Shown here: piece after piece, positions 14,866 through 22,796 of the stretch
Layout: every line of letters begins with the position of its first letter
How positions within the stretch are numbered: the stretch's first letter is position 1
Assembly: GCF_030063135.1 (NCBI RefSeq)
Contig: NZ_JASISO010000043.1
Span: 1-64,000 of the forward strand
Origin: Streptomyces sp. G-G2
Lineage (GTDB): Bacteria; Actinomycetota; Actinomycetes; Streptomycetales; Streptomycetaceae
Direction of reading: 5' to 3'
Length of the DNA: 64,000 nt
Notes under the pieces: generated by a model
The model's input: the letters and a program-made list of their open reading frames with translations, nothing else
Database searches by the model: none
What the model was told of the DNA's origin: nothing
Position numbers and translations under genes: made by a program

Positions 14866-16095
14866 ATGGCCATAGGACATGCCCGTCGCATACTCATCGC
14901 CGGCGGAGGGATCGGCGGCCTCGCCGCGGCCCTCGCCCTCCAGCAGCGCGGCTTCGAACCCCTCGTCCTGGAGCGGGCCGAGGAACTGCGCGACGGCGGA
15001 GCCGGTCTGCACATCTGGACCAACGGGGTCCTCGCGCTGGACTACCTCGGCGTCGCCGAGCAGGTCCTGGAGATCGCCCCCGCGCAGGAGACCGCCCACT
15101 TCAGTACCTGGCGCGGCGAGGTGCTCGGCGCCTGGCCCGTGGGTGACTTCGTCGGCCGCTACGGCGCGCCCACCATCGCCGTCGAACGGTCCGTCCTGCA
15201 CGGCATCCTGCGCGACGCCCTGGAGGGTGACGTCGTGCGCACCGGTGCCCACGTGGTCGGCTTCGACCAGGACCGCGAGGGGGTCACCGTCCGCTTCGCC
15301 GACGGCACCACCGAGCGCGGCGACCTGCTGATCGGCGCGGACGGGATCCACGGAGCCGTCCGGGACGCCATGTTCGGCCCCGCGCAGAACCGCTACAGCG
15401 GCTACATCGCCTGGCGCGGCCGGGCCCAGATGGAGCACGCCGACATCCCCCCGGGCACCTTCAACGCCATGTTCGGCCCGGGCACCCGCTTCACCTACTA
15501 CGACGTCGCCCCCGGCCTCGTCCACTGGATGAGCGTGGCCAACGGCGCCCCCGGCGGGCGCGACCTGCCCGGTGTGCGGGACATGCTGCTGCGCCGCCAC
15601 GCGGGCTGGGGCGGGCCGGTCGCCGACATCCTCAAGGCCACTCCGCAGGAGTGGATCCTGCGCGGCGACGTCGAGGGCCGCAAGCCCGAACGTCAGTGGG
15701 GCCAGGGCCGGGTCACCCTCCTAGGGGACGCCGCCCACCCCATCACCTTCAACATCGGACAGGGCGCCTGCCAGGCCCTGGAGGACGCCCTCGTGCTGGC
15801 CGAGCACCTCGCCGGAGCGGGCAGCGACCCGGTCTCGGCGCTGCGCCGCTACGAGAGCGAGCGGCGCGAACGTACCGCTCCGCTCCAGAACATCGCCTGG
15901 CGGATCGGCCAGATGGGCTCCGTCCGCAACCCGCTGCTGATCAAGGCGCGGGAGGCGTTCATGCGCAAGAACTGGAACACCAAGGCCTTCGCCGCCGCCG
16001 AGAAGGGCCAGGTCGCCTACGGATCCCGCTGGGCCAAGCAGACCGGCAAGCACCGCCGCCCCGCCCCGGCTCCCGCCCCGGCCGCCGCTGAGTAG
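14866..16095 (+). CDS. FAD-dependent aromatic-hydroxylase-type monooxygenase
   Basis: This is a 409-aa group A flavoprotein monooxygenase. The N-terminal FAD-binding motif GGGIGGLAAALALQQRG is at about residues 11-30. DLLIGADGIHGAVRD is at about 150, and the second FAD motif GRVTLLGDAAHP is near residue 285. The family hydroxylates aromatic or enone rings, or carries out Baeyer-Villiger or epoxidation steps, using NAD(P)H and O2. The C-terminus ends in a Lys/Pro/Ala tail that is probably disordered. ATG 14866 follows GAGGAGAG. It probably acts as a tailoring enzyme, and it is convergent with the TetR gene. Confidence 0.9.
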   Translation: MAIGHARRILIAGGGIGGLAAALALQQRGFEPLVLERAEELRDGGAGLHIWTNGVLALDYLGVAEQVLEIAPAQETAHFSTWRGEVLGAWPVGDFVGRYGAPTIAVERSVLHGILRDALEGDVVRTGAHVVGFDQDREGVTVRFADGTTERGDLLIGADGIHGAVRDAMFGPAQNRYSGYIAWRGRAQMEHADIPPGTFNAMFGPGTRFTYYDVAPGLVHWMSVANGAPGGRDLPGVRDMLLRRHAGWGGPVADILKATPQEWILRGDVEGRKPERQWGQGRVTLLGDAAHPITFNIGQGACQALEDALVLAEHLAGAGSDPVSALRRYESERRERTAPLQNIAWRIGQMGSVRNPLLIKAREAFMRKNWNTKAFAAAEKGQVAYGSRWAKQTGKHRRPAPAPAPAAAE

Positions 16096-16170
16096 TCGGC
16101 CAGGCGTACGACGTACGAGGGTGTACGACGTAGCACGCACCCGGGCCCGGGTGGGCGGCCGCGCGCCGCG

Positions 16171-16728
16171 TCACCCGGGCAGGGCGCCCTCCAGGGGCAG
16201 TCGCGTCCACATCGGGTGCCCCGCCGGGAAGCCCATGCAGACCAGTACGTTGACCAGCATCCCGTAGGCCATGAAGGTGGTCGGGCCGCCCGTGTCCGGG
16301 CCCAGCGCCCGCTCGACCGTCGCCCACACCGCCAGCCACTCCGCCCGCACCGCCTCCCCGAAAGCGGGGTCGCCCGCCGCCTCGGCGGCCGCCACCGCGA
16401 CGTACACCTGCATCTGCATCCGCAGCCGCTCCGGCTCCTTGACGATGACCCGGGTGTAGGCGTGCGACATCGCGCGCAGCGCCTCCTCGCCGCTCAGGCC
16501 CGCCGCGGCCGAGGCCAACAGGGCGCCGGTGTCGGCGACGCAGCGGGTCGCCACCGCGAGGAAGAGCGCCCGCTTCCCGGGGAACAGCCGGAACAGGTAG
16601 GGCTGGGACACCCCCGCCCGCCGGGCGATGCTCTCGGTCGAGGTGCCGTCGTAGCCTCCCCGGGCGAATTCCGGCAGCGCCGCCCGGATAACGCTCGTAC
16701 GCCGCTCCTGTGCGCTCATCCTCACCAT
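16171..16728 (-). CDS. TetR-family regulator
   Basis: The 185-aa protein has the N-terminal TetR helix-turn-helix (STESIARRAGVSQPYLFRLF) and a C-terminal helical ligand domain. I chose ATG 16728 (MVRMSAQERR) because the family starts close to its HTH; ATG 16719 or an upstream start are possible. It lies divergent to the malonyl-transferase gene that heads the PKS operon, so a local repressor role on that operon, the FAD monooxygenase or a transporter is plausible. It is one of two TetR genes that could bind the GCTAGA-N3-TCTAGC palindromes, but nothing in the sequence fixes which. Confidence 0.88.
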   Translation of the reverse strand: MVRMSAQERRTSVIRAALPEFARGGYDGTSTESIARRAGVSQPYLFRLFPGKRALFLAVATRCVADTGALLASAAAGLSGEEALRAMSHAYTRVIVKEPERLRMQMQVYVAVAAAEAAGDPAFGEAVRAEWLAVWATVERALGPDTGGPTTFMAYGMLVNVLVCMGFPAGHPMWTRLPLEGALPG

Positions 16729-16899
16729 GTCCGCCAGTTTGTGGCGGCGTACTTTTCCCGTCAATGGCGGCTCCCTCGGCGGCAGTCGAGGCAAATTCGA
16801 GGAATGCGCCAGAACGCAGTGCCAGATTCACAGAGTCGAAAACCGGTCGCCGACGGCTCGATGACCTATCGGCCACAAGTCAGTGAGGTAGGAACGGGG

Positions 16900-17871
16900 A
16901 TGATCGACAACCTATTCACGATGTTTCCCGGACAGGGCTCGCAGCGCGCGGGCATGGCGGGACATCTCCTTCGCGAACACCCCCGCACGGCCGGACGCGT
17001 CCTGGCCCGGGCAGAGGAGGCCACGGGGCTTGCGCTGACCGAGCTGTGCACCACGGCACCCGAGGAAGCACTCGCGCCCACCGAGATCGCCCAGCCCGCC
17101 ATCGTCGCCACCAGCCTCGCCGCGTACGAGGTCCTGCGCGCCGGTACCGGCTTCGTACCGGGCGCGGTCGCCGGGCACAGCCTCGGCGAGTACACGGCGC
17201 TGATCGCCGCCGGGGTGCTGGACGCCGACGACGCGCTGCGCCTGGTGCGGATCCGGGGCCAGCTCATGGCCGGTGTCTCGCGGAAGGTCTCCGGAGCGAT
17301 GACCGCGCTGATGGGGCTCGACCCCGCGCGCATCGAGGAGATCTGCGCGGCCGCCACCACGCTCGGGGTGGTCGAGGTGGCCAACTACAACGAGGCGGGC
17401 CAGACGGTGATCTCCGGGCAGAGCGCGGCGGTCGCCGAGGCGGCCCGGCTCGCCCTGGAGGCGGGCGCCGACCGCGCCGTGCAGCTCAAGGTCTCCGCCC
17501 CTTTCCACTGTTCCCTGATGAGCGCCATCGAGGACGAGTTCGCCGCCGCGCTGGAACGGGTCACCTTCCACGCGCCCCGGGTGCCCGTCATCAGCTCGGT
17601 GACCGCCACCGTCGTACGCGACGGGGCGCACGCCCGTGACCTGCTGCGCCGTCAGCTGGCCGGACCCGTGCGCTGGGTCGGCGTCCTGCGGACGGCGTCC
17701 ACGCTCGGCGTGGGCGGCTATCTGGAGGCCGGCCCCGGCCGGGTGCTCAGCGGCTTCGCGGGGCGCGTCGCGCCCGACGCGGTGGTCCGCAGCACCAACG
17801 ACGCGCGCCGCGTCGCCACCCTGATCCGCGACCTGAGTCCGGAGCCCGCCACCGCGGCGGCCGCTGCCTGA
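16900..17871 (+). CDS. Malonyl-CoA:ACP transacylase (FabD-like)
   Basis: The 323-aa protein has FTMFPGQGSQ at the N-terminus, the nucleophile elbow GHSLGEYTALIAAG and the catalytic His in SAPFHCSLM. Its length is typical of discrete FabD enzymes. It loads malonyl units onto the ACP encoded next. It heads a nine-gene run (FabD, ACP, KR, DH-like, KS, DH, CLF, KS-CLF, KAS III). The presence of a dedicated transferase is notable because many type II clusters borrow FabD from fatty acid synthesis. ATG 16900 follows a GAGGTAGGAACGGGG leader; ATG 16861 is an alternative. Confidence 0.93.
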   Translation: MIDNLFTMFPGQGSQRAGMAGHLLREHPRTAGRVLARAEEATGLALTELCTTAPEEALAPTEIAQPAIVATSLAAYEVLRAGTGFVPGAVAGHSLGEYTALIAAGVLDADDALRLVRIRGQLMAGVSRKVSGAMTALMGLDPARIEEICAAATTLGVVEVANYNEAGQTVISGQSAAVAEAARLALEAGADRAVQLKVSAPFHCSLMSAIEDEFAAALERVTFHAPRVPVISSVTATVVRDGAHARDLLRRQLAGPVRWVGVLRTASTLGVGGYLEAGPGRVLSGFAGRVAPDAVVRSTNDARRVATLIRDLSPEPATAAAAA

Positions 17872-17942
17872 ACCTCCGGCCCGACCCGCTCCTCCCGACG
17901 TCCCTTCCCGCTCTTGACCACCCTCTTGAAAGGCAGCCCACG

Positions 17943-18368
17943 GTGCCCGAAACCCTTGCCACCACTTCGACCGACTACCTCTCCGCGGTCCAGGCCGCCA
18001 TCGCCGACGCGCTCGGCATCGACGAGGCCGAGGCCGTGCCCGAGGCGACCCTGCTGGGACAGCTGGGCGCCGAGTCGATCGACCTGCTCGACATCCTCTT
18101 CCGCGTGGAGCGCGCCACCAAGGTGAAGATCACCGTGGCCGACATCGCCAACCTGCTCCAGGGCGGCATCCCGGACGAGGAGTTCGGCGACGAGAACGAG
18201 GTCGTCAACGACACCGGCCTCACCCACCTGGAGAAGGTCCTGCCCCAGTTCAACCGCAGCCAGCTCAGCGAACCGCTGACGGCCGAGGGCGTACTGGGCC
18301 TGTTCACCGTCCAGAACCTGACCGACCTGCTGACCGAGCGCGCCCACGCGGCGGCCGCCGCCGCCTGA
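17943..18368 (+). CDS. Type II acyl carrier protein
   Basis: The 141-aa protein has an N-terminal ACP fold with attachment site GAESIDLLDILFRVE, with Ser at about residue 43. A C-terminal extension of about 60 residues goes beyond the usual 80-aa ACP. Longer ACPs with GAESID motifs are seen in highly reducing type II PKS systems. GTG 17943 has GAAAGG upstream. It is the likely carrier of the growing polyene or reduced chain. A terminator-like hairpin follows (18413-18454), which could raise ACP transcript levels relative to the rest of the operon. Confidence 0.9.
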   Translation: MPETLATTSTDYLSAVQAAIADALGIDEAEAVPEATLLGQLGAESIDLLDILFRVERATKVKITVADIANLLQGGIPDEEFGDENEVVNDTGLTHLEKVLPQFNRSQLSEPLTAEGVLGLFTVQNLTDLLTERAHAAAAAA

Positions 18369-18412
18369 CCGGTCCGACCGGCCCGGCCGGTCCGACCGGA
18401 CGACGGATCCCC

Positions 18413-18454
18413 GCCGGGGGACTCCGGGCCAACGGCGCCCCGGAGTCCCCCGGC
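18413..18454 (+). terminator. Intra-operon hairpin after the ACP gene
   Basis: A 16-bp perfect stem (GCCGGGGGACTCCGGG and complement) with a 10-nt loop sits between the ACP stop and the KR start. It lacks a T-run. Partial termination or mRNA stabilisation downstream of ACP would give excess ACP, a common need in type II systems. Confidence 0.65.
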
Positions 18455-18511
18455 GCTCCCTCACCTCCAGACCACCAGGCCGCCCGCCTCGGCAGAAACG
18501 GGAAGAGACAG

Positions 18512-19279
18512 ATGAAGCTGAAGGACCGCAAAGCCCTGGTCACCGGTGCCTCGCGCGGCATCGGGCGGGCCATCGCCCTGGCCCTGGCCGAACAGGGGGC
18601 GGCCGTCGCGGTCAACTACCGCTCGCGCCGTGAGGACGCCCTGGCGGTGGTCAAGGAGATCGAGGCGGCGGGCGGCCGGGCCGTGGCGATCGGCGCCGAC
18701 GTCGCCGACCCCGCGGAGGCGGCCCGGCTGGTCGCCGAGGCCACCGGCGAGCTGGGCGGCCTGGACATCCTGGTCAACAACGCGGGCATCAGCGACGACG
18801 GGCTGATCTACCAGTCGGCCCCGGACGCCTGGTGGAACGTCATGAAGGTCAACTTCGGCGGCGCCTACCACTGCACGCACGCCGTCAGCGAGCACTTCAT
18901 GACGACGGGCAACGCCACCATCGTCAACATCTCCTCCGCCATGGGCGAGACCGGCTGGATCGGCCAGTCCAACTACTCCGCCTCCAAGGGCGCGCTGAAC
19001 TCCTTCACCCGCGCCGCCGCCATCGAGTTCGCCCGCTTCGGCGTGCGGGTCAACGCGGTCCTGGCGGGCTTCACCCCGACCGAACTGGTGGACGAGGTGA
19101 TGCAGAAGGACGGAGGCAAGTCGATCAAGCGGCAGATCCCGCTCCGCCGCTTCGCCACCGTCGAGGAGGTCGCCGCGGCCGCCGTGTTCCTGGCGGGCCC
19201 CGACTCCGGCTACACCACCGGCGAACTGCTCCGCGTCGACGGCGGGTTCGCCGCCCAGCTCGGCATCGGCCGTCCGTGA
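18512..19279 (+). CDS. 3-ketoacyl-ACP reductase (FabG-like SDR)
   Basis: The 255-aa short-chain dehydrogenase has the cofactor motif TGASRGIG, the structural motif NNAG and the catalytic Ser-Tyr-Lys set (NISSAMG, then YSASKGA). GGFAAQLG closes the C-terminus. It should reduce each beta-keto intermediate on the ACP, which makes this a reducing rather than an aromatic type II PKS. It is preceded by the hairpin after ACP and followed 40 bp later by the first dehydratase-like gene. Confidence 0.93.
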   Translation: MKLKDRKALVTGASRGIGRAIALALAEQGAAVAVNYRSRREDALAVVKEIEAAGGRAVAIGADVADPAEAARLVAEATGELGGLDILVNNAGISDDGLIYQSAPDAWWNVMKVNFGGAYHCTHAVSEHFMTTGNATIVNISSAMGETGWIGQSNYSASKGALNSFTRAAAIEFARFGVRVNAVLAGFTPTELVDEVMQKDGGKSIKRQIPLRRFATVEEVAAAAVFLAGPDSGYTTGELLRVDGGFAAQLGIGRP

Positions 19280-19319
19280 CGGACCGCGAGGACCGAAAGG
19301 ACCGGAAGAAGAGACGACG

Positions 19320-19772
19320 ATGCGATTCCATCTGATCGACAGGATCGAATCCTGGACTCCCCGCGAGCACATCACCGCTCGCAAGGTCACCTCCGTCGAC
19401 GAGGACTACTGGCAGGACACCGACGGCGGCCCCGCGCTGCCCTTCGGGCTCGCCCTGGAAGCCCTGTGCCAGTCGGCCACCTGGCTGATCATGCTCAGCA
19501 CCGACCACACGCTGCGCGCCGCGCTGCTCGCCGTGGGCGACGCCACCGCGACCCGCGCGGTACGGCCCGGTGAGGTGCTCCGCATGGAGGCAAGGATCGA
19601 ATCGATGACCGACGAGGCCGCGATCCTCGACGGCACGGTCACCGTGGACGGCGAGACCGTCCTGGAAGCGAGCGGCATTCTGTGCGCGCTCATCGACGCC
19701 GAGCGGCTCGACGACCCGGCGAACACGGCGCGCATGGCGCGACAGCTACAGGGCGGAGGGCCGGTGGGATGA
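19320..19772 (+). CDS. Hotdog-fold dehydratase-like protein (subunit 1)
   Basis: The 150-aa protein has the FabA/FabZ hotdog fold. The central helix region LPFGLALEALCQSATW corresponds to the FabZ stretch that carries the active-site Glu, and that Glu is present. The preceding His of the HFPGxP motif is not: the region reads YWQDTDGGPALPF. A second hotdog protein at 21061-21510 has that His. Heterodimeric dehydratases with split catalytic residues are known in aryl-polyene-type systems, and this pair may work likewise (inference). The stop overlaps the KS start (ATGA). Confidence 0.82.
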   Translation: MRFHLIDRIESWTPREHITARKVTSVDEDYWQDTDGGPALPFGLALEALCQSATWLIMLSTDHTLRAALLAVGDATATRAVRPGEVLRMEARIESMTDEAAILDGTVTVDGETVLEASGILCALIDAERLDDPANTARMARQLQGGGPVG

Positions 19773-21064
19773 GCGATACGAACCAGATCAAGCGTGTGGC
19801 CATCACGGGAATCGGGGCGGTCACCCCCCTCGGCAACGACGCCGGGACCACCTGGGAAGGCCTGGCCACCGGGCGCAGCGGCGTCGGCGCGCTGACCACC
19901 TTCGACGCCACCGGCTTCCCGGTACGCATCGCCGCCGAGGTCAAGGACTTCGACGCGGCCAAGGCGATCCCGGCGCACGTGGGCCGCAAGCACCTCTCGC
20001 GGGTCGGCCAGTTCGGCGTCGCCGCCGCCTGGGAGGCGGTCCGCGACGCGGGCATCGACCAGGTCTCCGAAGAGGTGTACCCGGCCGACGAGCGCGGGGT
20101 CGCCATGGGCGCCAGCGTCGGCCGACCCGAACTCCAGGCCCTGCTCGACATCGGTCACCTGCGGGCCACCAGTGGGCAGCCGGACGCCTTCATCTGCCAG
20201 CCCCCGGCCGTCACCCTGACCGACGACCAGAACGTCCCGCTCGCGGCGATGGCCCGGATGGTCGGCGGCACCGGCCCGATGATGGGCATCAGCACCGCCT
20301 GCGCCGGATCCGGGCACGCCATCGGGGAGGCGTACCGCGCCATCCAGGAGGGCGACGCCAAGATGATGGTGGCGGGCGGCTACGACTCGCTGACCACCTG
20401 GCTCGACCTGCTCGGCTTCAGCCTGCTGGGCGCGCTCACCGACCGCTACAACGACGACCCGACGCACGCCTCGCGGCCCTTCGCCGCGGACCGCTCCGGC
20501 TTCGTCATCGGCGAGGGGGCCGTCGCCGTGATCCTGGAGGACATGGACAGCGCCCGCGAGCGCGGCGCCACCGTCCTCGCCGAGGTCCTCGGCTACGGCT
20601 CCAGCCTCAACGCCTGGCGGATCACCGACTCCCCGCCCGACGGCTCCGGAGCCATCCAGGCGATGGAGGGCGCCCTCGCCGAATCGGGCCTGGGCACCGG
20701 CGGGATCGACTACGTCGTCGCCCACGGCACCAGCACCCACGGCAACGACCAGTCCGAGACGGTCGCCATCAAGAAGGTGTTCGGCGCCGACGCGCAGAAG
20801 ATCGTGGTCAGCGCCCCCAAGTCGATGTCCGGCCACCTGACCTCGGCCAGCCTGGGCCTGGGCGTCCTCGCCGCGGTCAACGCGATGCGGCACTCCCTGG
20901 TGCCGCCCACCGTGAACCTGGACGAGCCCGACCGCGGCCTCGACCTGGACTACGTACCGCACACCGCGCGCCCGATGCCGGTCAACGCGGCCCTGATCAA
21001 CGCCTTCGCCTTCGGCGGCAGCAACACCGCCATCGTCATCGGCGCCCCGCGGGAGGACGCGTGA
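19769..21064 (+). CDS. Beta-ketoacyl-ACP synthase (KS, catalytic subunit)
   Basis: The 431-aa protein is a complete KAS II-type condensing enzyme. The active-site Cys is at about residue 178 in STACAGSG, with His in VAHGTSTHG and SMSGHLTSA; GVAMGASVG and FAFGGSNTA mark the two thiolase halves. It performs decarboxylative condensation of malonyl-ACP with the growing chain. The likely partner is the CLF at 21507-22796, because the other CLF in the operon is fused to its own KS. Both ends overlap neighbouring genes by 4 nt. Confidence 0.95.
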   Translation: MSDTNQIKRVAITGIGAVTPLGNDAGTTWEGLATGRSGVGALTTFDATGFPVRIAAEVKDFDAAKAIPAHVGRKHLSRVGQFGVAAAWEAVRDAGIDQVSEEVYPADERGVAMGASVGRPELQALLDIGHLRATSGQPDAFICQPPAVTLTDDQNVPLAAMARMVGGTGPMMGISTACAGSGHAIGEAYRAIQEGDAKMMVAGGYDSLTTWLDLLGFSLLGALTDRYNDDPTHASRPFAADRSGFVIGEGAVAVILEDMDSARERGATVLAEVLGYGSSLNAWRITDSPPDGSGAIQAMEGALAESGLGTGGIDYVVAHGTSTHGNDQSETVAIKKVFGADAQKIVVSAPKSMSGHLTSASLGLGVLAAVNAMRHSLVPPTVNLDEPDRGLDLDYVPHTARPMPVNAALINAFAFGGSNTAIVIGAPREDA

Positions 21065-21510
21065 GCACCTCGCTCTCCACCCCCTCGCTCTCCACCCCTT
21101 CGCCCGGCGCCGTCGTCCCCGCCGTCCAGGGCTTCGACCGGATCGAGGAACTCGTTCCGGGCGAACGGGGCGTCGGCGTCCGCAACGTCCCCGCCACGCT
21201 GCCCGCCTTCGACCACCACTTCCCGCGCCACCCGATCCTGCCGGGCGTCCTGCTCCTGGAATCCATGGCCACCCTGGGCAAGGCGGTGGCCGGGAGCGAA
21301 CGCGGCTGGCGGCTGGCGGGCGTACGCGGGGTCCGTTTCAAGCACTTCGTCGGACCCGGCGACCAGGTGCGGATCACCGTCGAGGTGATCGGCCGCACCG
21401 AGCACAGCACCGATGTCAGGGCCACCGCCGAGGTCGAGGGCCGTGTGGTCGCCGCCGCTCGCGTCCTCACCCTCGTGAGCGCCGAGAAGCCCTGGGAGGG
21501 CACAGCATGA
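21061..21510 (+). CDS. FabZ-like hotdog dehydratase (subunit 2)
   Basis: The 149-aa protein contains the FabZ active-site segment FDHHFPRHPILPGVLLLESM with the catalytic His and the Glu. It should dehydrate beta-hydroxyacyl-ACP to the trans-enoyl thioester. No enoyl reductase was recognised in the operon, so double bonds should remain and the product be a polyene, unless a reductase acts from elsewhere. The Ser/Thr/Pro N-terminus (LSTPSLSTPSPG) is a disordered leader. The GTG start overlaps the KS stop. Confidence 0.9.
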   Translation: MSTSLSTPSLSTPSPGAVVPAVQGFDRIEELVPGERGVGVRNVPATLPAFDHHFPRHPILPGVLLLESMATLGKAVAGSERGWRLAGVRGVRFKHFVGPGDQVRITVEVIGRTEHSTDVRATAEVEGRVVAAARVLTLVSAEKPWEGTA

Positions 21511-22796
21511 GCGACAACAGGCGGCGCGTGATGGTGACCGGCATCGGCCTGATGACCGCGATCGGCCAGGGCGCCGCACAGACCTGGGAGGCCCTGCTGG
21601 AGGGCCGCAGCGGCATCGGCCCGCTGCGCGCCTACGACCCGGCCCCGCTGCGCACCGGCATCGGCGCCGAGATCCCCGACTTCCAGCCCACCGAATGGGC
21701 CAGCCGCCGCACCCTGCGGATGCTGTGCCGCGGCGACCAGCTCGCCCTGGCCGGTGCCACCCTGGCGCTGCGGGACGCGGGCCTCGACGGCGAGAAGGAC
21801 CTCGGCCACCGGGCCGGCCTCTTCCTGGGCAGCAACAAGGAAATGCCGCGCATGGACGAACTCATCGCCCAGCTCCAGGCCATCCGTGCCGAGGACGGCA
21901 CCCCCGACCTCCACAAGCTGGGCCAGGAAGCCTCCTCGGTCGTCGCCCCCCTCTTCTTCGTCGAGGGGCTCCAGCCCGCCGCCGGGTTCCACATCTCCGA
22001 GAAGTACGGGATCCGCGGCGCCAACGCCTACTTCGCCGGGACCGCCGACTCCGGCGCCATGGCCGTCGGACGCGCGATGCGCACCGTACGCCGCGGCGAG
22101 GCCGACATCGTGGTCGCGGGCGGCTACGACGACGCCACCGGCTGGTGGGCCATGTCCAAGATGGACGGCCTCGGCGTCCTCACCACCCGCCCCGAACTCG
22201 GCGACGCGGCCTTCCGGCCCTTCGACCGCGACCGCTCCGGCTCCGTCTTCGGCGAGGGCGCCGCCCTGCTCGTCCTGGAGGAGCGCGAACACGCGCTCGC
22301 CCGGGGCGCCCACTGCTACGCCGAGGTCACCGGCTTCGGCGCTGGCAACGACTGCGTACGACCGCCCAGCCCGCAGGCCCGCGCACGCGGCCTGACCCGG
22401 GCCATCGGCCGCGCCCTCACCGACGCGGACGGCTACTTCCCCGACGGCAGCTACATCGCCGCGCACGGCTGCGCCACCGTCCAGGGCGACGCCAGCGAGA
22501 CCATCGCCCTGCACGACGCGCTCGGTACCTCGGCCAAGGCGGCCCAGATCAGCAGCGTCAAGCCGCAGACCGGGCACCTGGTCGGCGGCGCCGGGGCGCT
22601 GAACGCGGCCGTGGCCGCACTGGCCCTTGACTCGGGGATCATCCCCGCGACCCGGAACCTGGACAATCCCGCCGCCGAGTGTGACCTGGACTTCGTCCCG
22701 CTCACCCCGCGCGACACCCGGCCCGACAGCGCACTCGCCCTCGCCCGCGGCCTGGAAGGCCAGGCGGTGGCGGTGGCGCTGAGGCGGGTCTCATGA
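21507..22796 (+). CDS. Chain length factor-like KS (KS-beta, no active-site Cys)
   Basis: The 429-aa protein follows the KS fold (VMVTGIGLMTAIGQ, HLVGGAGALNAAVAAL). The catalytic motif reads FAGTADSGAMA, with Asp where the Cys of TACSSG should be. That is the hallmark of a chain length factor that heterodimerises with a KS and shapes the chain tunnel. It follows the KS and DH genes by 4-nt overlaps and overlaps the fused KS-CLF gene in turn. The pairing with the KS at 19769 is inferred from position. Confidence 0.88.
   Translation: MSDNRRRVMVTGIGLMTAIGQGAAQTWEALLEGRSGIGPLRAYDPAPLRTGIGAEIPDFQPTEWASRRTLRMLCRGDQLALAGATLALRDAGLDGEKDLGHRAGLFLGSNKEMPRMDELIAQLQAIRAEDGTPDLHKLGQEASSVVAPLFFVEGLQPAAGFHISEKYGIRGANAYFAGTADSGAMAVGRAMRTVRRGEADIVVAGGYDDATGWWAMSKMDGLGVLTTRPELGDAAFRPFDRDRSGSVFGEGAALLVLEEREHALARGAHCYAEVTGFGAGNDCVRPPSPQARARGLTRAIGRALTDADGYFPDGSYIAAHGCATVQGDASETIALHDALGTSAKAAQISSVKPQTGHLVGGAGALNAAVAALALDSGIIPATRNLDNPAAECDLDFVPLTPRDTRPDSALALARGLEGQAVAVALRRVS

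Noticed and set aside
16138..16153. CACCCGGGCCCGGGTG palindrome between the FAD monooxygenase and TetR genes
   Set aside because: It is short, fully GC and without a loop; I could not tell a terminator from chance in this composition.
16736..16880. TTGTGGC/GCCACAA halves flanking the TetR-FabD gap
   Set aside because: They are separated by about 130 bp, too far for one operator.
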